Assembly (NCBI GenBank): GCA_945897755.1
Contig: CAMDGH010000022.1
Location: forward strand, 1 to 32,792
Length of the DNA: 32,792 nt
Direction of reading: 5' to 3'
Source of the DNA: Chryseobacterium gleum
Lineage (GTDB): Bacteria > Bacteroidota > Bacteroidia > Flavobacteriales_D > Crocinitomicaceae
Below, one piece after another: positions 7,792 through 17,001 of the stretch. How positions within the stretch are numbered: position 1 is the first letter of the stretch; each line of letters opens with the position of its first letter. The position numbers were made by a program, and so were the translations under genes. The notes beneath the pieces were generated by a model that was not told where the DNA came from, did not search any database, and saw nothing but the letters and a program-made list of their open reading frames with translations.

Positions 7792-8694
7792 ATGATGAAA
7801 ATTTCAATCCTATTTTATTCACTTCTCTTTAGTACGTTATATGCTCAAGAATCTATTCCAAATCTTGAACTTCCTTTTCATAATGAAAAAGAAATCACAA
7901 AACACATTGGATACACATTATCCTACAACGAAAATCACGAACAAGCTAACTGGGTAGCTTATCAGCTCACAAAAGAAGAGACCACTAAACGAGTAAATAG
8001 AACTAATCGTTTCATTTCAGACCCTGCTATATCATCTGGTTCAGCAGAAAATTCAGACTATCAAGGAAATGGATACGATAGAGGTCACCTCGCTCCTGCC
8101 GCTGACATGTCTTGGTCTCAACGCACAATGGATGAATCTTTTTTGTTTAGTAATATGAGTCCGCAAGACCCTGGTTTTAATAGGGGTATCTGGAAAAAAT
8201 TGGAAGAGTTATGTCGCAGTTGGGCAATTGAAAATAACGCAATATACATTGTTACAGGGCCGGTACTTACAAATAATCTTCCAACAATTGGACAAAATAA
8301 AGTGAGCATTCCTTCCTATTACTATAAAATCATACTTGATTACGACGGTACAGAGAAAAAAGCAATCGGATTTATTATGCCAAATAAACCATCAAAAAAG
8401 GAATTAGCTAGTTATGCTGTTTCAATTGACAGTATAGAACACCTTACAGGGATTAATTTCTTCCCATTACTAAATGATCTTATTGAAGAACGAATTGAAT
8501 CAAAATTATGCGTTCAGTGTTGGAGTTTTTCAGTAAAAAACACACCAAAGAAAGAAGTAAATAATACAGAAAAACAAAAAACAAAAAATACGTTGACAAA
8601 CTCTGTCATTTGTAAAGGAATAACCAAATCAGGGACAAGATGTAAGCATCATACACTGAGTAAAAACGGTTATTGTAAGCAACATGGAGGTTAA
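7792..8694 (+). CDS. Secreted DNA/RNA non-specific endonuclease with C-terminal Cys/His motif
   Basis: This is an exported nuclease of the Serratia NucA/NUC (beta-beta-alpha metal) family. The chosen start is the tandem ATG 10 bp after the CAP gene, because a signal peptide follows directly (residues 1-19, ending LYAQ); an upstream in-frame start would lie inside the CAP gene. The catalytic DRGHLAPAAD motif spans 96-105 with general base His99. Metal-binding Asn130 lies in FNRGIWK, after NMSPQ (121-125). The NUC domain ends near 245. A linker follows, then a 27-residue tail with Cys274, Cys284, Cys295 and His298 (CKGITKSGTRC and YCKQH). This tail resembles the small DUF5763-type Cys/His motif seen on other nucleases. 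It degrades DNA and RNA outside the cytoplasm. Confidence 0.9.
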   Translation: MMKISILFYSLLFSTLYAQESIPNLELPFHNEKEITKHIGYTLSYNENHEQANWVAYQLTKEETTKRVNRTNRFISDPAISSGSAENSDYQGNGYDRGHLAPAADMSWSQRTMDESFLFSNMSPQDPGFNRGIWKKLEELCRSWAIENNAIYIVTGPVLTNNLPTIGQNKVSIPSYYYKIILDYDGTEKKAIGFIMPNKPSKKELASYAVSIDSIEHLTGINFFPLLNDLIEERIESKLCVQCWSFSVKNTPKKEVNNTEKQKTKNTLTNSVICKGITKSGTRCKHHTLSKNGYCKQHGG

Positions 8695-8722
8695 TAGATT
8701 TGAATTTATTTAAATGATGTGA

Positions 8723-8752
8723 TAAAAAAAATGCAATTGAATCCGATGCATT
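8723..8752 (-). terminator. Probable terminator at the lhgO stop codon
   Basis: On the minus strand AATGCA and TGCATT pair around an 11-base loop and are followed by a run of seven or eight T. The hairpin overlaps the last bases of lhgO. The stem is short and AT-rich, so termination may be partial. Confidence 0.5.
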
Positions 8753-9962
8753 ACTTTAATCCAAAATGTTTTTCTGCTTCATCCGCTATAAAACCTCCGA
8801 TAGCAAGTGAGGCAGTTGCTGCAGGTGACGGAGCATTCAATACATGGATTGAATTACCATGATACTCGATTCTAAAATCATCTCGTGTATCTCCATCCTC
8901 TCCTAGTAATAGAGCTCTAACACCAGACCTTCCCGGAACAATATCATTCATCGTTAAACTTGGAATTAGTACTTGTAAGGTTTGCAAAAAGAGTTTTTTT
9001 GAAAATGCGCGCCTATATTCATCAATACCATACTTCATATTTTGGAAGAATAATTTCCAAGTTCCTTTATAAGATAGTGCATCAATTGTATCTTTTAAAG
9101 AGAAATCAGTTTTACCGTACCCCTCTCTTTTGAATGTAAATACTGCATTTGGCCCACATTCAACATCACCATTTGTCATTCTAGTAAAATGAACTCCTAA
9201 AAAAGGAAAAGTAGGATCTGGGACAGGATAAATTAGATTTTTCACTTTACACTTTGCTTCTTCAGTCAACTCGTAATAGTCTCCTCTAAAACCTACCACC
9301 TTTTCTTTTAAGCACACACCATCTTTTTTAGCCAGTCGATCCGCTTGAAGTCCAGCACAAAAAACAAGGTTTTTAGCAGCTATATTTCCTTTACTTGTAA
9401 TGATTGTAGATATAGAATCTCCTTTTTGTATATCGAGTACTTCGTGACTCAGCAATAATTTACTTTCAGGTTGATTAGCCAATGCTATTTCAACCATTTT
9501 TTCTGTGGCACCCCTAAAATCAATTATTCCCGTGCAAGGAACCCACAAACCTTCAATTCCCTCAACAAATGGTTCGATTTCTTTTATTTGACTTGATGAT
9601 ATTCTCTCTAAACCTTCCGTGTTATTAGCTTTTCCATTTTCATAAATGGTATTCATATACTTAAGTTCACTTTGCTTTGTCGCTACAACTACTTTACCAC
9701 AAACATCGTGAGCAACTCCATACTTTTTAGAAAAAGCAACCAATTCATGTCTTCCCAATACACAGTTTTTCGCTTTTAATGAACCTGGCTTATAGTACAA
9801 CCCAGAGTGAATAACGCCTGAATTATGACCTGTTTGATGGTCTGCCAATAAAGACTCCTTTTCAATTAAAACAATCTTTAATTCTGGATTTCTAGTTTGA
9901 AGTTTAAAAAATGTAGCGGCACCAATAATTCCACCACCAATAATTGCAACATCGTATGTCAT
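8751..9962 (-). CDS. lhgO: L-2-hydroxyglutarate oxidase (FAD-dependent)
   Basis: A 403-residue flavoprotein of the DAO family, the usual length for LhgO. The FAD-binding GGGIIG is at residues 9-14, followed by the family block HNSGVIHSGLYYKPGSLKA (46-64). A GxxPSPAATASLAIGG-like stretch lies near the C-terminus. The enzyme oxidises L-2-hydroxyglutarate to 2-oxoglutarate and passes electrons to oxygen or the quinone pool, repairing a side product of central metabolism. It lies 55 bp downstream of folE on the same strand, with its own possible promoter in the gap, so co-regulation with folE is uncertain. Confidence 0.9.
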   Translation of the reverse strand: MTYDVAIIGGGIIGAATFFKLQTRNPELKIVLIEKESLLADHQTGHNSGVIHSGLYYKPGSLKAKNCVLGRHELVAFSKKYGVAHDVCGKVVVATKQSELKYMNTIYENGKANNTEGLERISSSQIKEIEPFVEGIEGLWVPCTGIIDFRGATEKMVEIALANQPESKLLLSHEVLDIQKGDSISTIITSKGNIAAKNLVFCAGLQADRLAKKDGVCLKEKVVGFRGDYYELTEEAKCKVKNLIYPVPDPTFPFLGVHFTRMTNGDVECGPNAVFTFKREGYGKTDFSLKDTIDALSYKGTWKLFFQNMKYGIDEYRRAFSKKLFLQTLQVLIPSLTMNDIVPGRSGVRALLLGEDGDTRDDFRIEYHGNSIHVLNAPSPAATASLAIGGFIADEAEKHFGLK

Positions 9963-9983
9963 TCGTTTATTAATTTAAAAATA

Positions 9984-9991
9984 CAAATGTA
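9984..9991 (-). promoter_or_regulatory. Putative -7 promoter element TACATTTG for lhgO
   Basis: On the minus strand the bases read TACATTTG, fitting TAnnTTTG, in the folE-lhgO gap. It predicts a short leader of about 15 nt. No -33 TTG at the preferred spacing was found. Confidence 0.35.
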
Positions 9992-10017
9992 CACAATAGA
10001 TTTATTTTCGTGTTTAG

Positions 10018-10692
10018 TTATGCATTTATAGAAAGAAGGAATTCATTTTTAACTTGACTCTCTTCAAAACGACCACTATAAAATGAAGTTATGGTAGTAC
10101 TATTGACATCTTGAACACCCCTGGAAGAAACACACATGTGTTTAGCATCAACATAAACTGCAACGTCATCCGTGTTAAGAAGTTCTTTAATTTCATTTCC
10201 GATTTGCATCGTTAATCGTTCTTGGACTTGAGGTCTTTTCGCAAAATATTGAACAATTCTATTTAGTTTTGATAAACCTATGACTGTTCCATTTGAGATA
10301 TAAGCCACATGAACTTTACCATAGATAGGTACAAAATGATGTTCACAATTAGAAAAAAAAGTAATGTTTTTCTCTATCAATAATTGATTGTATTGGTATG
10401 AATTATTGAATAAAGCAATGTCTGGCTTGTTTGCAGGATTTAGTCCACTAAACACTTCTTTGACATACATTTTTGCTACCCTCAAAGGAGTGCCAGATAA
10501 ACTATCATCGGACAAATCTAAGCCCAAAGTATTCATAATTTGCTCAAAATGATACGAAATCAAAGCTATTTTCTCATCGTCGCCCATTTCAAAAGCATCT
10601 TTACGAAGAGGAGTTTCAGCCGATGAACCAACGTGATTATCACCCATTAGTTCAATTACTTTATGATCCATAAGTATATTATTTAAATCCAT
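10018..10692 (-). CDS. folE: GTP cyclohydrolase I
   Basis: FolE catalyses the first step of tetrahydrofolate (and pterin) synthesis, GTP to 7,8-dihydroneopterin triphosphate. The 224-residue protein has the family length. It shows TPLRVAKMY (68-76), the zinc-binding CEHHF (116-120, with Cys116) and the second ligand in KHMCVSSRGV (Cys187). SKLNRIVQYFAKRPQVQERL (141-160) is the usual substrate-site block. All zinc and catalytic residues are present. The gene is the first of a possible minus-strand pair with lhgO. Its start is supported by absence of another good ATG near the conserved domain and by the helical N-terminal extension usual for this family. Confidence 0.95.
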   Translation of the reverse strand: MDLNNILMDHKVIELMGDNHVGSSAETPLRKDAFEMGDDEKIALISYHFEQIMNTLGLDLSDDSLSGTPLRVAKMYVKEVFSGLNPANKPDIALFNNSYQYNQLLIEKNITFFSNCEHHFVPIYGKVHVAYISNGTVIGLSKLNRIVQYFAKRPQVQERLTMQIGNEIKELLNTDDVAVYVDAKHMCVSSRGVQDVNSTTITSFYSGRFEESQVKNEFLLSINA

Positions 10693-10906
10693 AGCTTTTT
10701 TTTATTTAATTTTAATATAAATCTTAACAAAATTTCGCCAACAAAGTTTAGTATAATTAAAACAAACATTGAATTTAACAAAGAATACAATACATATTCA
10801 GCTCAAAAAACAATAAAAAACAACAGACTACATATATCTCAAATTCAATCTTGAAATTGTTAATAGATTCTAAACCAGATCGCCTGCCTAATCGACAATC
10901 TTTCAC

Positions 10907-10914
10907 TATTTTTG
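10907..10914 (+). promoter_or_regulatory. Putative -7 promoter element TATTTTTG for recR
   Basis: TATTTTTG matches TAnnTTTG. A CTG (near TTG) sits 20 bp upstream at 10884-10886. Transcription would start near 10921, about 27 nt before the recR ATG. The element overlaps a possible upstream TTG codon, which argues for the ATG at 10948. Confidence 0.5.
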
Positions 10915-10947
10915 CGCGATACAATACCCTATAAAAGAATAATTAAA

Positions 10948-11565
10948 ATGAAAATCCCTTCTAAATACATCGAAGATGCTGTTGAACAATTATCTACACT
11001 TCCGGGGATTGGAAAGCGTTCAGCATTGCGACTCGTAATTCAACTACTTCAGCGAACTCCAGAAGAAATAGAACGTTTTTCAGCTTCATTTATTGCAATG
11101 AAAAATAACGTGAAAAAATGCACTTCTTGTGGAAATATTTCAGATGCAACTATTTGTTCCATTTGTACAAATCCACAGCGTCACAAAACTGAAATCTGTG
11201 TTGTTGAAGACATACGAGATGTAATGGCAATCGAAGATACAGCTTCATTTAAAGGACATTATCATGTGCTCGGAGGAATAATTTCACCCATGGACGGCAT
11301 TGGGCCTTCAGACTTAAACATACAACCATTGATTGATAAAATAATCGCTGGTGAGGTAATTGAAGTTATTTTCGCTTTAAGTCCAACCATGGAAGGTGAC
11401 ACAACAAACTTCTTTTTATACAAGAAAATAAAACCCTACAACATCACCTTAACAACGCTTTCAAGAGGTGTCTCTGTTGGATCTGAACTTCACTATACAG
11501 ATGGATTAACTCTTGGCAGGTCTTTACTAAATAGAACACCGTTTACATTAGAAGGACATCTATAA
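10948..11565 (+). CDS. recR: Recombination mediator protein RecR
   Basis: RecR acts with RecO (and RecF) to load RecA on gapped DNA. I place the start at the ATG at 10948 (205 residues, the normal family length). The frame extends upstream to a TTG at 10912, but that lies in the promoter motif. Visible parts are the helix-hairpin-helix (LSTLPGIGKRSALRL, 15-29), the four-cysteine zinc finger (Cys58, Cys61, Cys70, Cys73), the Toprim domain from about 81 (ICVVEDIRDVMAIE), and the C-terminal SRGVSVGSELHYTD-L-RSLLNR block. It looks complete and functional. It converges with corA, 45 bp apart. Confidence 0.95.
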   Translation: MKIPSKYIEDAVEQLSTLPGIGKRSALRLVIQLLQRTPEEIERFSASFIAMKNNVKKCTSCGNISDATICSICTNPQRHKTEICVVEDIRDVMAIEDTASFKGHYHVLGGIISPMDGIGPSDLNIQPLIDKIIAGEVIEVIFALSPTMEGDTTNFFLYKKIKPYNITLTTLSRGVSVGSELHYTDGLTLGRSLLNRTPFTLEGHL

Positions 11566-11610
11566 TCACATTTACTCTCGTTAGGTATAAAAAGGGAGGA
11601 TAGCGTAAAA

Positions 11611-12639
11611 TCAATTATTTCTTTTTAACCAACCTTTTTTATAAAACACAAACAAAAGTAGAGATGCTATTATGAGCATAATGACTACAATAAAAAAATA
11701 GCCATATTTCATTTTTAATTCAGGCATGTATTGAAAATTCATCCCATAAACACCAACAATAAATGTAAGTGGAATAAAAATGACACTTATAACGGTTAGC
11801 ACCTTCATTACTTCATTCATTCGTTGACCTTGAACAGCAAAATAAAGACTGGATAATCCATCCAAAATTTGAATATTAGCTTCAATTTCATCCAAAACTT
11901 CAGAGCAATTGTCTTTTATTTCGGAAAAATAATAATGATTATCTGATTCAATCAACGGATTATTTATTTTTTCTAATTGCGAAGCAATGTCTTTCAAAGG
12001 ATAAACAATTTTACGAAGCTCAATTAGTTTTCTTTTTTGATTGCCAACCTTTTTTAAAATGAGACTATTTAAATTTGTAGGCAACTTTATTTCAATATCA
12101 TCGATCACAAGGCAAATGTCATCTAAAACCTCAAAATAATTATCGGTTATGCTTTCCAGCATCCTAAACACCAAAAAATCAGCTTTTTTATACCTGATCT
12201 TACCTCTCTTTTTATCAATTCTGTCACGCACATCCTCAAAATGCGCAGCCGATTTATCTTGAAATGAGATTAAAAAATTATTACCCAAAACAAAGGATAT
12301 TTTTTCCTTATCTAAAAAAGGAGAGTTCTTATCTAAAGATAAGGCAGAAAAAACAGTAAAAAACAAATAGGTTGGGTATTCTTCCAGTTTTGGCCGTTTA
12401 GAAGTCTTATACAAATCTTCAATGGTGAGCACATCGATATTTAATCGAACTGATAATTGTTGAATCATTGGTCTATCAGACACTGTATGATAATTTAACC
12501 ATTGAACAACAGAAGCATCATATCCACCTGATAAAAAATGAGTTGAAAAGTATCCAGAATCGCCAGACTTAACTTCGCAGATATCTTTATTGTACTTATA
12601 CAATTGACATGAATCTATTAAACCATTTTCATTCTTCAT
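11611..12639 (-). CDS. corA: CorA family magnesium/divalent cation channel
   Basis: A 342-residue inner-membrane channel of the CorA family. The cytoplasmic N-terminal domain (1-270) is charged. TM1 is about 278-298 and ends in the selectivity signature YGMNF (Gly299-Met300-Asn301). TM2 is about 313-333, and the C-terminus is basic (KKGWLKRNN), as in CorA. It forms pentamers and takes up Mg2+ (sometimes Co2+ or Ni2+). Its start overlaps the last 11 bp of the patatin gene, so translation of the two is probably coupled. No Mg-responsive leader (M-box type) can exist directly before it because of the overlap. Confidence 0.93.
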   Translation of the reverse strand: MKNENGLIDSCQLYKYNKDICEVKSGDSGYFSTHFLSGGYDASVVQWLNYHTVSDRPMIQQLSVRLNIDVLTIEDLYKTSKRPKLEEYPTYLFFTVFSALSLDKNSPFLDKEKISFVLGNNFLISFQDKSAAHFEDVRDRIDKKRGKIRYKKADFLVFRMLESITDNYFEVLDDICLVIDDIEIKLPTNLNSLILKKVGNQKRKLIELRKIVYPLKDIASQLEKINNPLIESDNHYYFSEIKDNCSEVLDEIEANIQILDGLSSLYFAVQGQRMNEVMKVLTVISVIFIPLTFIVGVYGMNFQYMPELKMKYGYFFIVVIMLIIASLLLFVFYKKGWLKRNN

Positions 12640-14878
12640 CTCTCATCAACCGAGTTAATTCATACATTGCAAACTTATTCCCCCTACTATAAAAAGCTTT
12701 TTTAACGCGCGCCTTCTCTTGACTTGTTAAATGCCAAGACAATGAAATTCTCTTTTTTTGTTCTTCCAATAAATTAAATGACACATAATTTACTTTGAAC
12801 CCTAGGTTATTTGTACCCACCTTCAGTAATAATTCTTGATCATAATCCTGTGTACGTGGGAAATTGTTATACATATTTCCGAAAGGGAGTCTAAATTTCT
12901 CCAACAAAGAAACAGTCTTAACAACGTCACCACGCAACAATTTCTTAGTATCCCGAACCTGAACAATGATCACACCACTCGTATTCTTTTTTAGCCATGT
13001 TCTCATAGAATATAAAAACTCCATTGAAATCTTACCTCCATAATTATCCCTTAATCCCGCATCCATAATATGCATATCAGGCTGACATGGCATTGACACC
13101 ATAGGCAGAACAAAAGGAAATGTAGCATTCATTCTCAAAACAGAACTAAACCTTAAACTATCAATCGAATTATCTTTAAAAAAAGAACGGAAATCGATAT
13201 TTTCGAATGAATTAATTAATCCATTCGAAATAGTATTTGCTTTACCCTTACACATAAAAGCTAAAGAATGGCAAGAAATCAATAACCTTCGACCATTATC
13301 AATCACAGTAGGGGTAAAAATCATGGTTGGAATATCTGCTTTTTTCTCCAACTTACTATAGTAAGAAAGAGGAACATCGAGCGCATGATTTGTATTTGAA
13401 TGTAACTGTTGTTCAAAAGCATATCCCCTATCTTTTGAATATGTTTGTCCAAGAAACTTAAAATCACCCCTAAAAAACAAATCATTAGAATACGCAGAAA
13501 AAATCAATTTATTCAATAAATCTTTCCCAATATCTTGTTGACAAAGATCAGACCTTAAAATACCCTTATTTTTAAACTTGTCATTAAAATACAAAGCTCT
13601 AAAATAAGAAGCACCAATCATACCTCCAGAAGCACCCGTAATTAAATGAACATGCTTCATAAACGAATCCGGCATTTTTTTATAGACTTGATGGAGCACT
13701 GAAAATGTCCACATAGCACTTCGAGAACCACCACCTGTAGTAGAAATAATAATCAATTTCGGTTTCTTTTTTCCCGTCTTAGTTCTCCAACTTTCTAACA
13801 CCTTGAGGTAATCATCTTTTGAAGTTGAAATCTGTTTATCCTCTAAATTTCTTTCGGTTATATTCTCAACGTTAAATGGGACCAATTTCGATTCATCATA
13901 ATTCAATCCGTAGGCATAACTTTTATATTGAAACACATTGTAATTTATACTCATGTAATTCATTGCCAAAATAATTACAATTAGAACAATATTAGTCCAA
14001 TACCCAAACCAAGACCTAAAAGCACTATACAGCATGAGTATAATTGTAAGAAACAATACAAAACTCATCGCTGCAGGAACTTCAAAAATGGGTGTATCTC
14101 TCAAAACTCCAAGAAGGACAAAAGAAAGTATTGTTACAATTTCAAAAAAAGAAGAGTTAATCCGAGTTTTTGCAAGCACCTTATTAAGTAGCTCTTTATC
14201 ATAATGATTGATCGACCTCGATTTTCGCCAAGAAAACAAAGAGCTCATATAGATATACTCACGGTCTTTTTGGTACTTAAAATAGGTTGACCAATCGATT
14301 TTGGGGTGAATGAATGAATTTTTAATATCTTCTATTTCAAGCTCTTTTTTAAGAACACCTAAAATTTTAAAAACATTCCTATTCACTGGAAAAAAATAAA
14401 GCAGTGTTATTATCTGAAACAAAAGAAAACCAATGATATAAGCCAAAATATAAATTAAAACCTCAATTGAGTCAGCAAATTCTTCAGTACGTTGAAAAGC
14501 AACAAACCTGTAAATAAAATAACAATTAAACACAAATGGTATTAAGGCATTATTCAAAGAAAATTGTATAAAAGGCCTAGATAATGTAGCTAAAAAAGGG
14601 TATTTTCTACCCAATTTCATATAGCTATATGTATTAAAAGCGGTTGTAAATCCACCAAAAGAAAAACCAACAAACATGAATGACAAATACCCAATTTCAC
14701 CATGATATTCCGGAGAATAGAACAAAAAAGGGATTCCATAAGCGTAACCTATTCCATCAGAAATAATTAGAAAGAAGATAATCCAAAAAAACAAAGCAAA
14801 GAGATTGTATTTCAAATGACCAAAAATCAATTGAATAGGAAAAAACACTCTTAAAAAATTAAACCATTTTGAAAACAT
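12629..14878 (-). CDS. Membrane-anchored patatin-like phospholipase
   Basis: A large protein (749 residues from the ATG; a GTG three codons earlier is the alternative). The N-terminal third has about six to eight hydrophobic segments (roughly 25-45, 65-80, 105-130, 143-165, 245-262, 268-312). The patatin domain spans about 375-720. It has a glycine-rich oxyanion region TTGGGSRSAMW (380-390), nucleophile Ser417 in GASGG, and Asp606 in MDAGLRDNYG, so the Ser-Asp dyad is intact. Patatin enzymes release fatty acids from phospholipids or other acyl esters; here the domain is presumably held at the membrane. It overlaps corA by 11 bp. A 280-bp AT-rich gap without a gene lies upstream. Confidence 0.85.
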   Translation of the reverse strand: MFSKWFNFLRVFFPIQLIFGHLKYNLFALFFWIIFFLIISDGIGYAYGIPFLFYSPEYHGEIGYLSFMFVGFSFGGFTTAFNTYSYMKLGRKYPFLATLSRPFIQFSLNNALIPFVFNCYFIYRFVAFQRTEEFADSIEVLIYILAYIIGFLLFQIITLLYFFPVNRNVFKILGVLKKELEIEDIKNSFIHPKIDWSTYFKYQKDREYIYMSSLFSWRKSRSINHYDKELLNKVLAKTRINSSFFEIVTILSFVLLGVLRDTPIFEVPAAMSFVLFLTIILMLYSAFRSWFGYWTNIVLIVIILAMNYMSINYNVFQYKSYAYGLNYDESKLVPFNVENITERNLEDKQISTSKDDYLKVLESWRTKTGKKKPKLIIISTTGGGSRSAMWTFSVLHQVYKKMPDSFMKHVHLITGASGGMIGASYFRALYFNDKFKNKGILRSDLCQQDIGKDLLNKLIFSAYSNDLFFRGDFKFLGQTYSKDRGYAFEQQLHSNTNHALDVPLSYYSKLEKKADIPTMIFTPTVIDNGRRLLISCHSLAFMCKGKANTISNGLINSFENIDFRSFFKDNSIDSLRFSSVLRMNATFPFVLPMVSMPCQPDMHIMDAGLRDNYGGKISMEFLYSMRTWLKKNTSGVIIVQVRDTKKLLRGDVVKTVSLLEKFRLPFGNMYNNFPRTQDYDQELLLKVGTNNLGFKVNYVSFNLLEEQKKRISLSWHLTSQEKARVKKAFYSRGNKFAMYELTRLMRDEE

Positions 14879-15065
14879 TCTAAGCACTCTTTTTTTTTAA
14901 ATATAATAATAAAATTTACACTTTCAACTTTCTGAGCCAACCTTCACTGAACATTGAAGTAATAAGATTGCACGTAAATATGAAAAAAACTTTTTCATCA
15001 CACAATGCCATGAAAAAACAAAATTGATGCATCTTATTAGATTATAAATCAATCCTAATTTATAC

Positions 15066-15073
15066 CAAACATA
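15066..15073 (-). promoter_or_regulatory. Possible promoter element TATGTTTG upstream of the patatin gene
   Basis: The minus strand reads TATGTTTG, and the surrounding 20 bases (15056-15075) match 1215-1234 at 19 of 20 positions. It is about 190 bp from the patatin ATG, which would make a long leader. It is the only clear match to the consensus I found in this gap. Confidence 0.3.
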
Positions 15074-15164
15074 ACGCAAAAAGAATATCCTAATAAAAAA
15101 AATGAAGATAGAATGAAACTTAAAAAAAAACTCAGGTCTTTCGTTAGCAATAAAGTAACATTAA

Positions 15165-15875
15165 CTATGGCTCTAATTGTTTTTCAAACCACTTCCACAG
15201 CACATCATTAGGAACCGAAGCCGTTACTTGAATACGTTCTTTTGTAGTAGGATGACTAAAAACAAGTGACCTAGCGTGTAAATGAATTGACCCGTCTGGA
15301 TTCGAACGCTTTGCACCGTATTTTAAATCCCCCTTAATAATACTCCCAACAGAAGCCAATTGTACTCGAATTTGATGATGCCTTCCCGTCTCTAATCGAA
15401 CCTCTAACAAATGATATTTATCCGAAGAAAATAAGGTATTATAATTCAAAACTGCTTTTTTAGCTCCTTTTGAGGCATCGGATTGAATATAGGATTTATT
15501 TTGTTTTTCATTTTTCAATAAAAAATGCTCTAACCTAGAAGCCGGTTTTATTGGCTTATTTTCTACAACAGCCCAATATGTTTTTTCAGTTTCATGAGAT
15601 TTAAATTGCTCATTCATCCTAGACAAAGCCTTACTTGTTTTTGCAAAAAGCACAACACCACTGGTTGGCCTATCTAAGCGATGCACAACTCCACAAAAAA
15701 CATTTCCCGTTTTTTGATACTTTTCTTTTAAAAATAGTTTGATTTTATCCGGCAATGTTTCATCGCCTGTTTTATCACCTTGAACAATATCAGAAGGAGA
15801 TTTATTAACTACAATTAAATGATTATCTTCATAAATCACATAAACACCAAACTTCTGTTCTAACTCCTTGCTCAT
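15165..15875 (-). CDS. RluA/RluD-type RNA pseudouridine synthase
   Basis: A 236-residue enzyme that converts uridine to pseudouridine in rRNA or tRNA. It has the opening YEDNHLIVVNKSPSDIVQ (15-32) and the catalytic block VVHRLDRPTSGVVLFAKT (63-80) with Asp68. LETGRHHQIRVQLA (about 157-170) and a late IHLHARSLVFSHP stretch also belong to the family. There is no N-terminal S4 domain, so it resembles the shorter RluA/RluC-related members common in Bacteroidota and not RluD itself. The exact target base is unknown. It lies 85 bp downstream of panB on the same strand. Confidence 0.9.
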   Translation of the reverse strand: MSKELEQKFGVYVIYEDNHLIVVNKSPSDIVQGDKTGDETLPDKIKLFLKEKYQKTGNVFCGVVHRLDRPTSGVVLFAKTSKALSRMNEQFKSHETEKTYWAVVENKPIKPASRLEHFLLKNEKQNKSYIQSDASKGAKKAVLNYNTLFSSDKYHLLEVRLETGRHHQIRVQLASVGSIIKGDLKYGAKRSNPDGSIHLHARSLVFSHPTTKERIQVTASVPNDVLWKWFEKQLEP

Positions 15876-15960
15876 CCCTTAAAAAAAAGTAACCATTAAA
15901 TTAGATAAGCTAAGCATCTAAAACTTACTAATAATTGATAAATATCTTTCAACTAATATC

Positions 15961-16776
15961 TCAATACTGTTCTGATTCATTTGGAAAATCTCCCGATTTA
16001 ACATCTGAAATATAGGATTGAAACGAACTATACATTTGATCGTAAAGGTTGTTGTATTTTCTTAAAAAACGAGGACTAAATTCATTATTAATCCCTAACA
16101 TATCGTGAACTACTAGCACCTGTCCGTCCACTCCATTTCCAGCACCAATACCAATAATCGGAATCAAAACAGATTGAGCTACTCGAGTCGCAAGGGAAGC
16201 AGGAATCTTTTCTACAACGATTGCGAAACAACCCGCTTCTTCCAATAATTTAGCATCGTGAATTAATCTATTTGCCTCTTCTTCTTCTTTAGCTCGAACA
16301 ACGTAAGTGCCAAATTTATAGATAGATTGGGGGGTTAAACCTAAGTGTCCCATTACAGGAATGCCAGCAGTTAAAATTCGCTTAACAGAATCTAAAATCT
16401 CCTCTCCACCTTCCATCTTTACAGCATGCCCACCCGTCTCCTTCATGATTCGAATCGCATTTGATAAAGCCTCTTTTGAGTTACCTTGATATGAACCGAA
16501 AGGCATATCGACTACCACTAAAGCACGCTCTACAGCCCTAACAACCGATGAAGCATGATATATCATTTGATCTAGTGTAATCGGAAGTGTAGTCTCATGC
16601 CCAGCCATTACATTAGAAGCAGAATCTCCAACTAAAATAACATCAATACCCGAAGCATCGATTATTCTAGCCATAGAATAATCATACCCTGTTAGCATTG
16701 CAATTTTGTCTCCACGCAACTTCATTTCCTGAAGTATATGCGTAGTCACTTTTTTAATGTTTTTATGTACCGACAT
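15961..16776 (-). CDS. panB: 3-methyl-2-oxobutanoate hydroxymethyltransferase
   Basis: PanB makes ketopantoate from 2-oxoisovalerate and 5,10-methylene-tetrahydrofolate, the first committed step to pantothenate and coenzyme A. The 271-residue length is standard. Conserved blocks are [14 protein letters not shown] (27-40), the metal-site [19 protein letters not shown] (49-67), DMPFGSYQ (90-97), GHLGLTPQS, and the [20 protein letters not shown] block near the C-terminus. All look intact. The gene is in one orientation with the pseudouridine synthase; a 225-bp AT-rich gap separates it from pntB. It uses folate, like the product of the nearby folE, but there is no operon link. Confidence 0.95.
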   Translation of the reverse strand: MSVHKNIKKVTTHILQEMKLRGDKIAMLTGYDYSMARIIDASGIDVILVGDSASNVMAGHETTLPITLDQMIYHASSVVRAVERALVVVDMPFGSYQGNSKEALSNAIRIMKETGGHAVKMEGGEEILDSVKRILTAGIPVMGHLGLTPQSIYKFGTYVVRAKEEEEANRLIHDAKLLEEAGCFAIVVEKIPASLATRVAQSVLIPIIGIGAGNGVDGQVLVVHDMLGINNEFSPRFLRKYNNLYDQMYSSFQSYISDVKSGDFPNESEQY

Positions 16777-17001
16777 TTTTAAAATAAAATAATATGTAAA
16801 AATAAGTATTTTATTCCCTCACAATTTAGGAAGTTTACACAAAATAAAAAAGCTCCAACAACAGATACGAAGGTATTAAAGATTTTACCTGTAAATTAAC
16901 AGTAAGCGAATGAAACCCATTTTTTTTTTCGTAAAATGAATAGGAGGATAATTAGAAATCTAATACTAAATAAACGGATAAAGCGAATGATTAAAACGAA
17001 A

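Noticed and set aside
10912-10947. A TTG-initiated N-terminal extension of recR
   Set aside because: The extension overlaps the -7 promoter element; the ATG at 10948 gives the normal family length.
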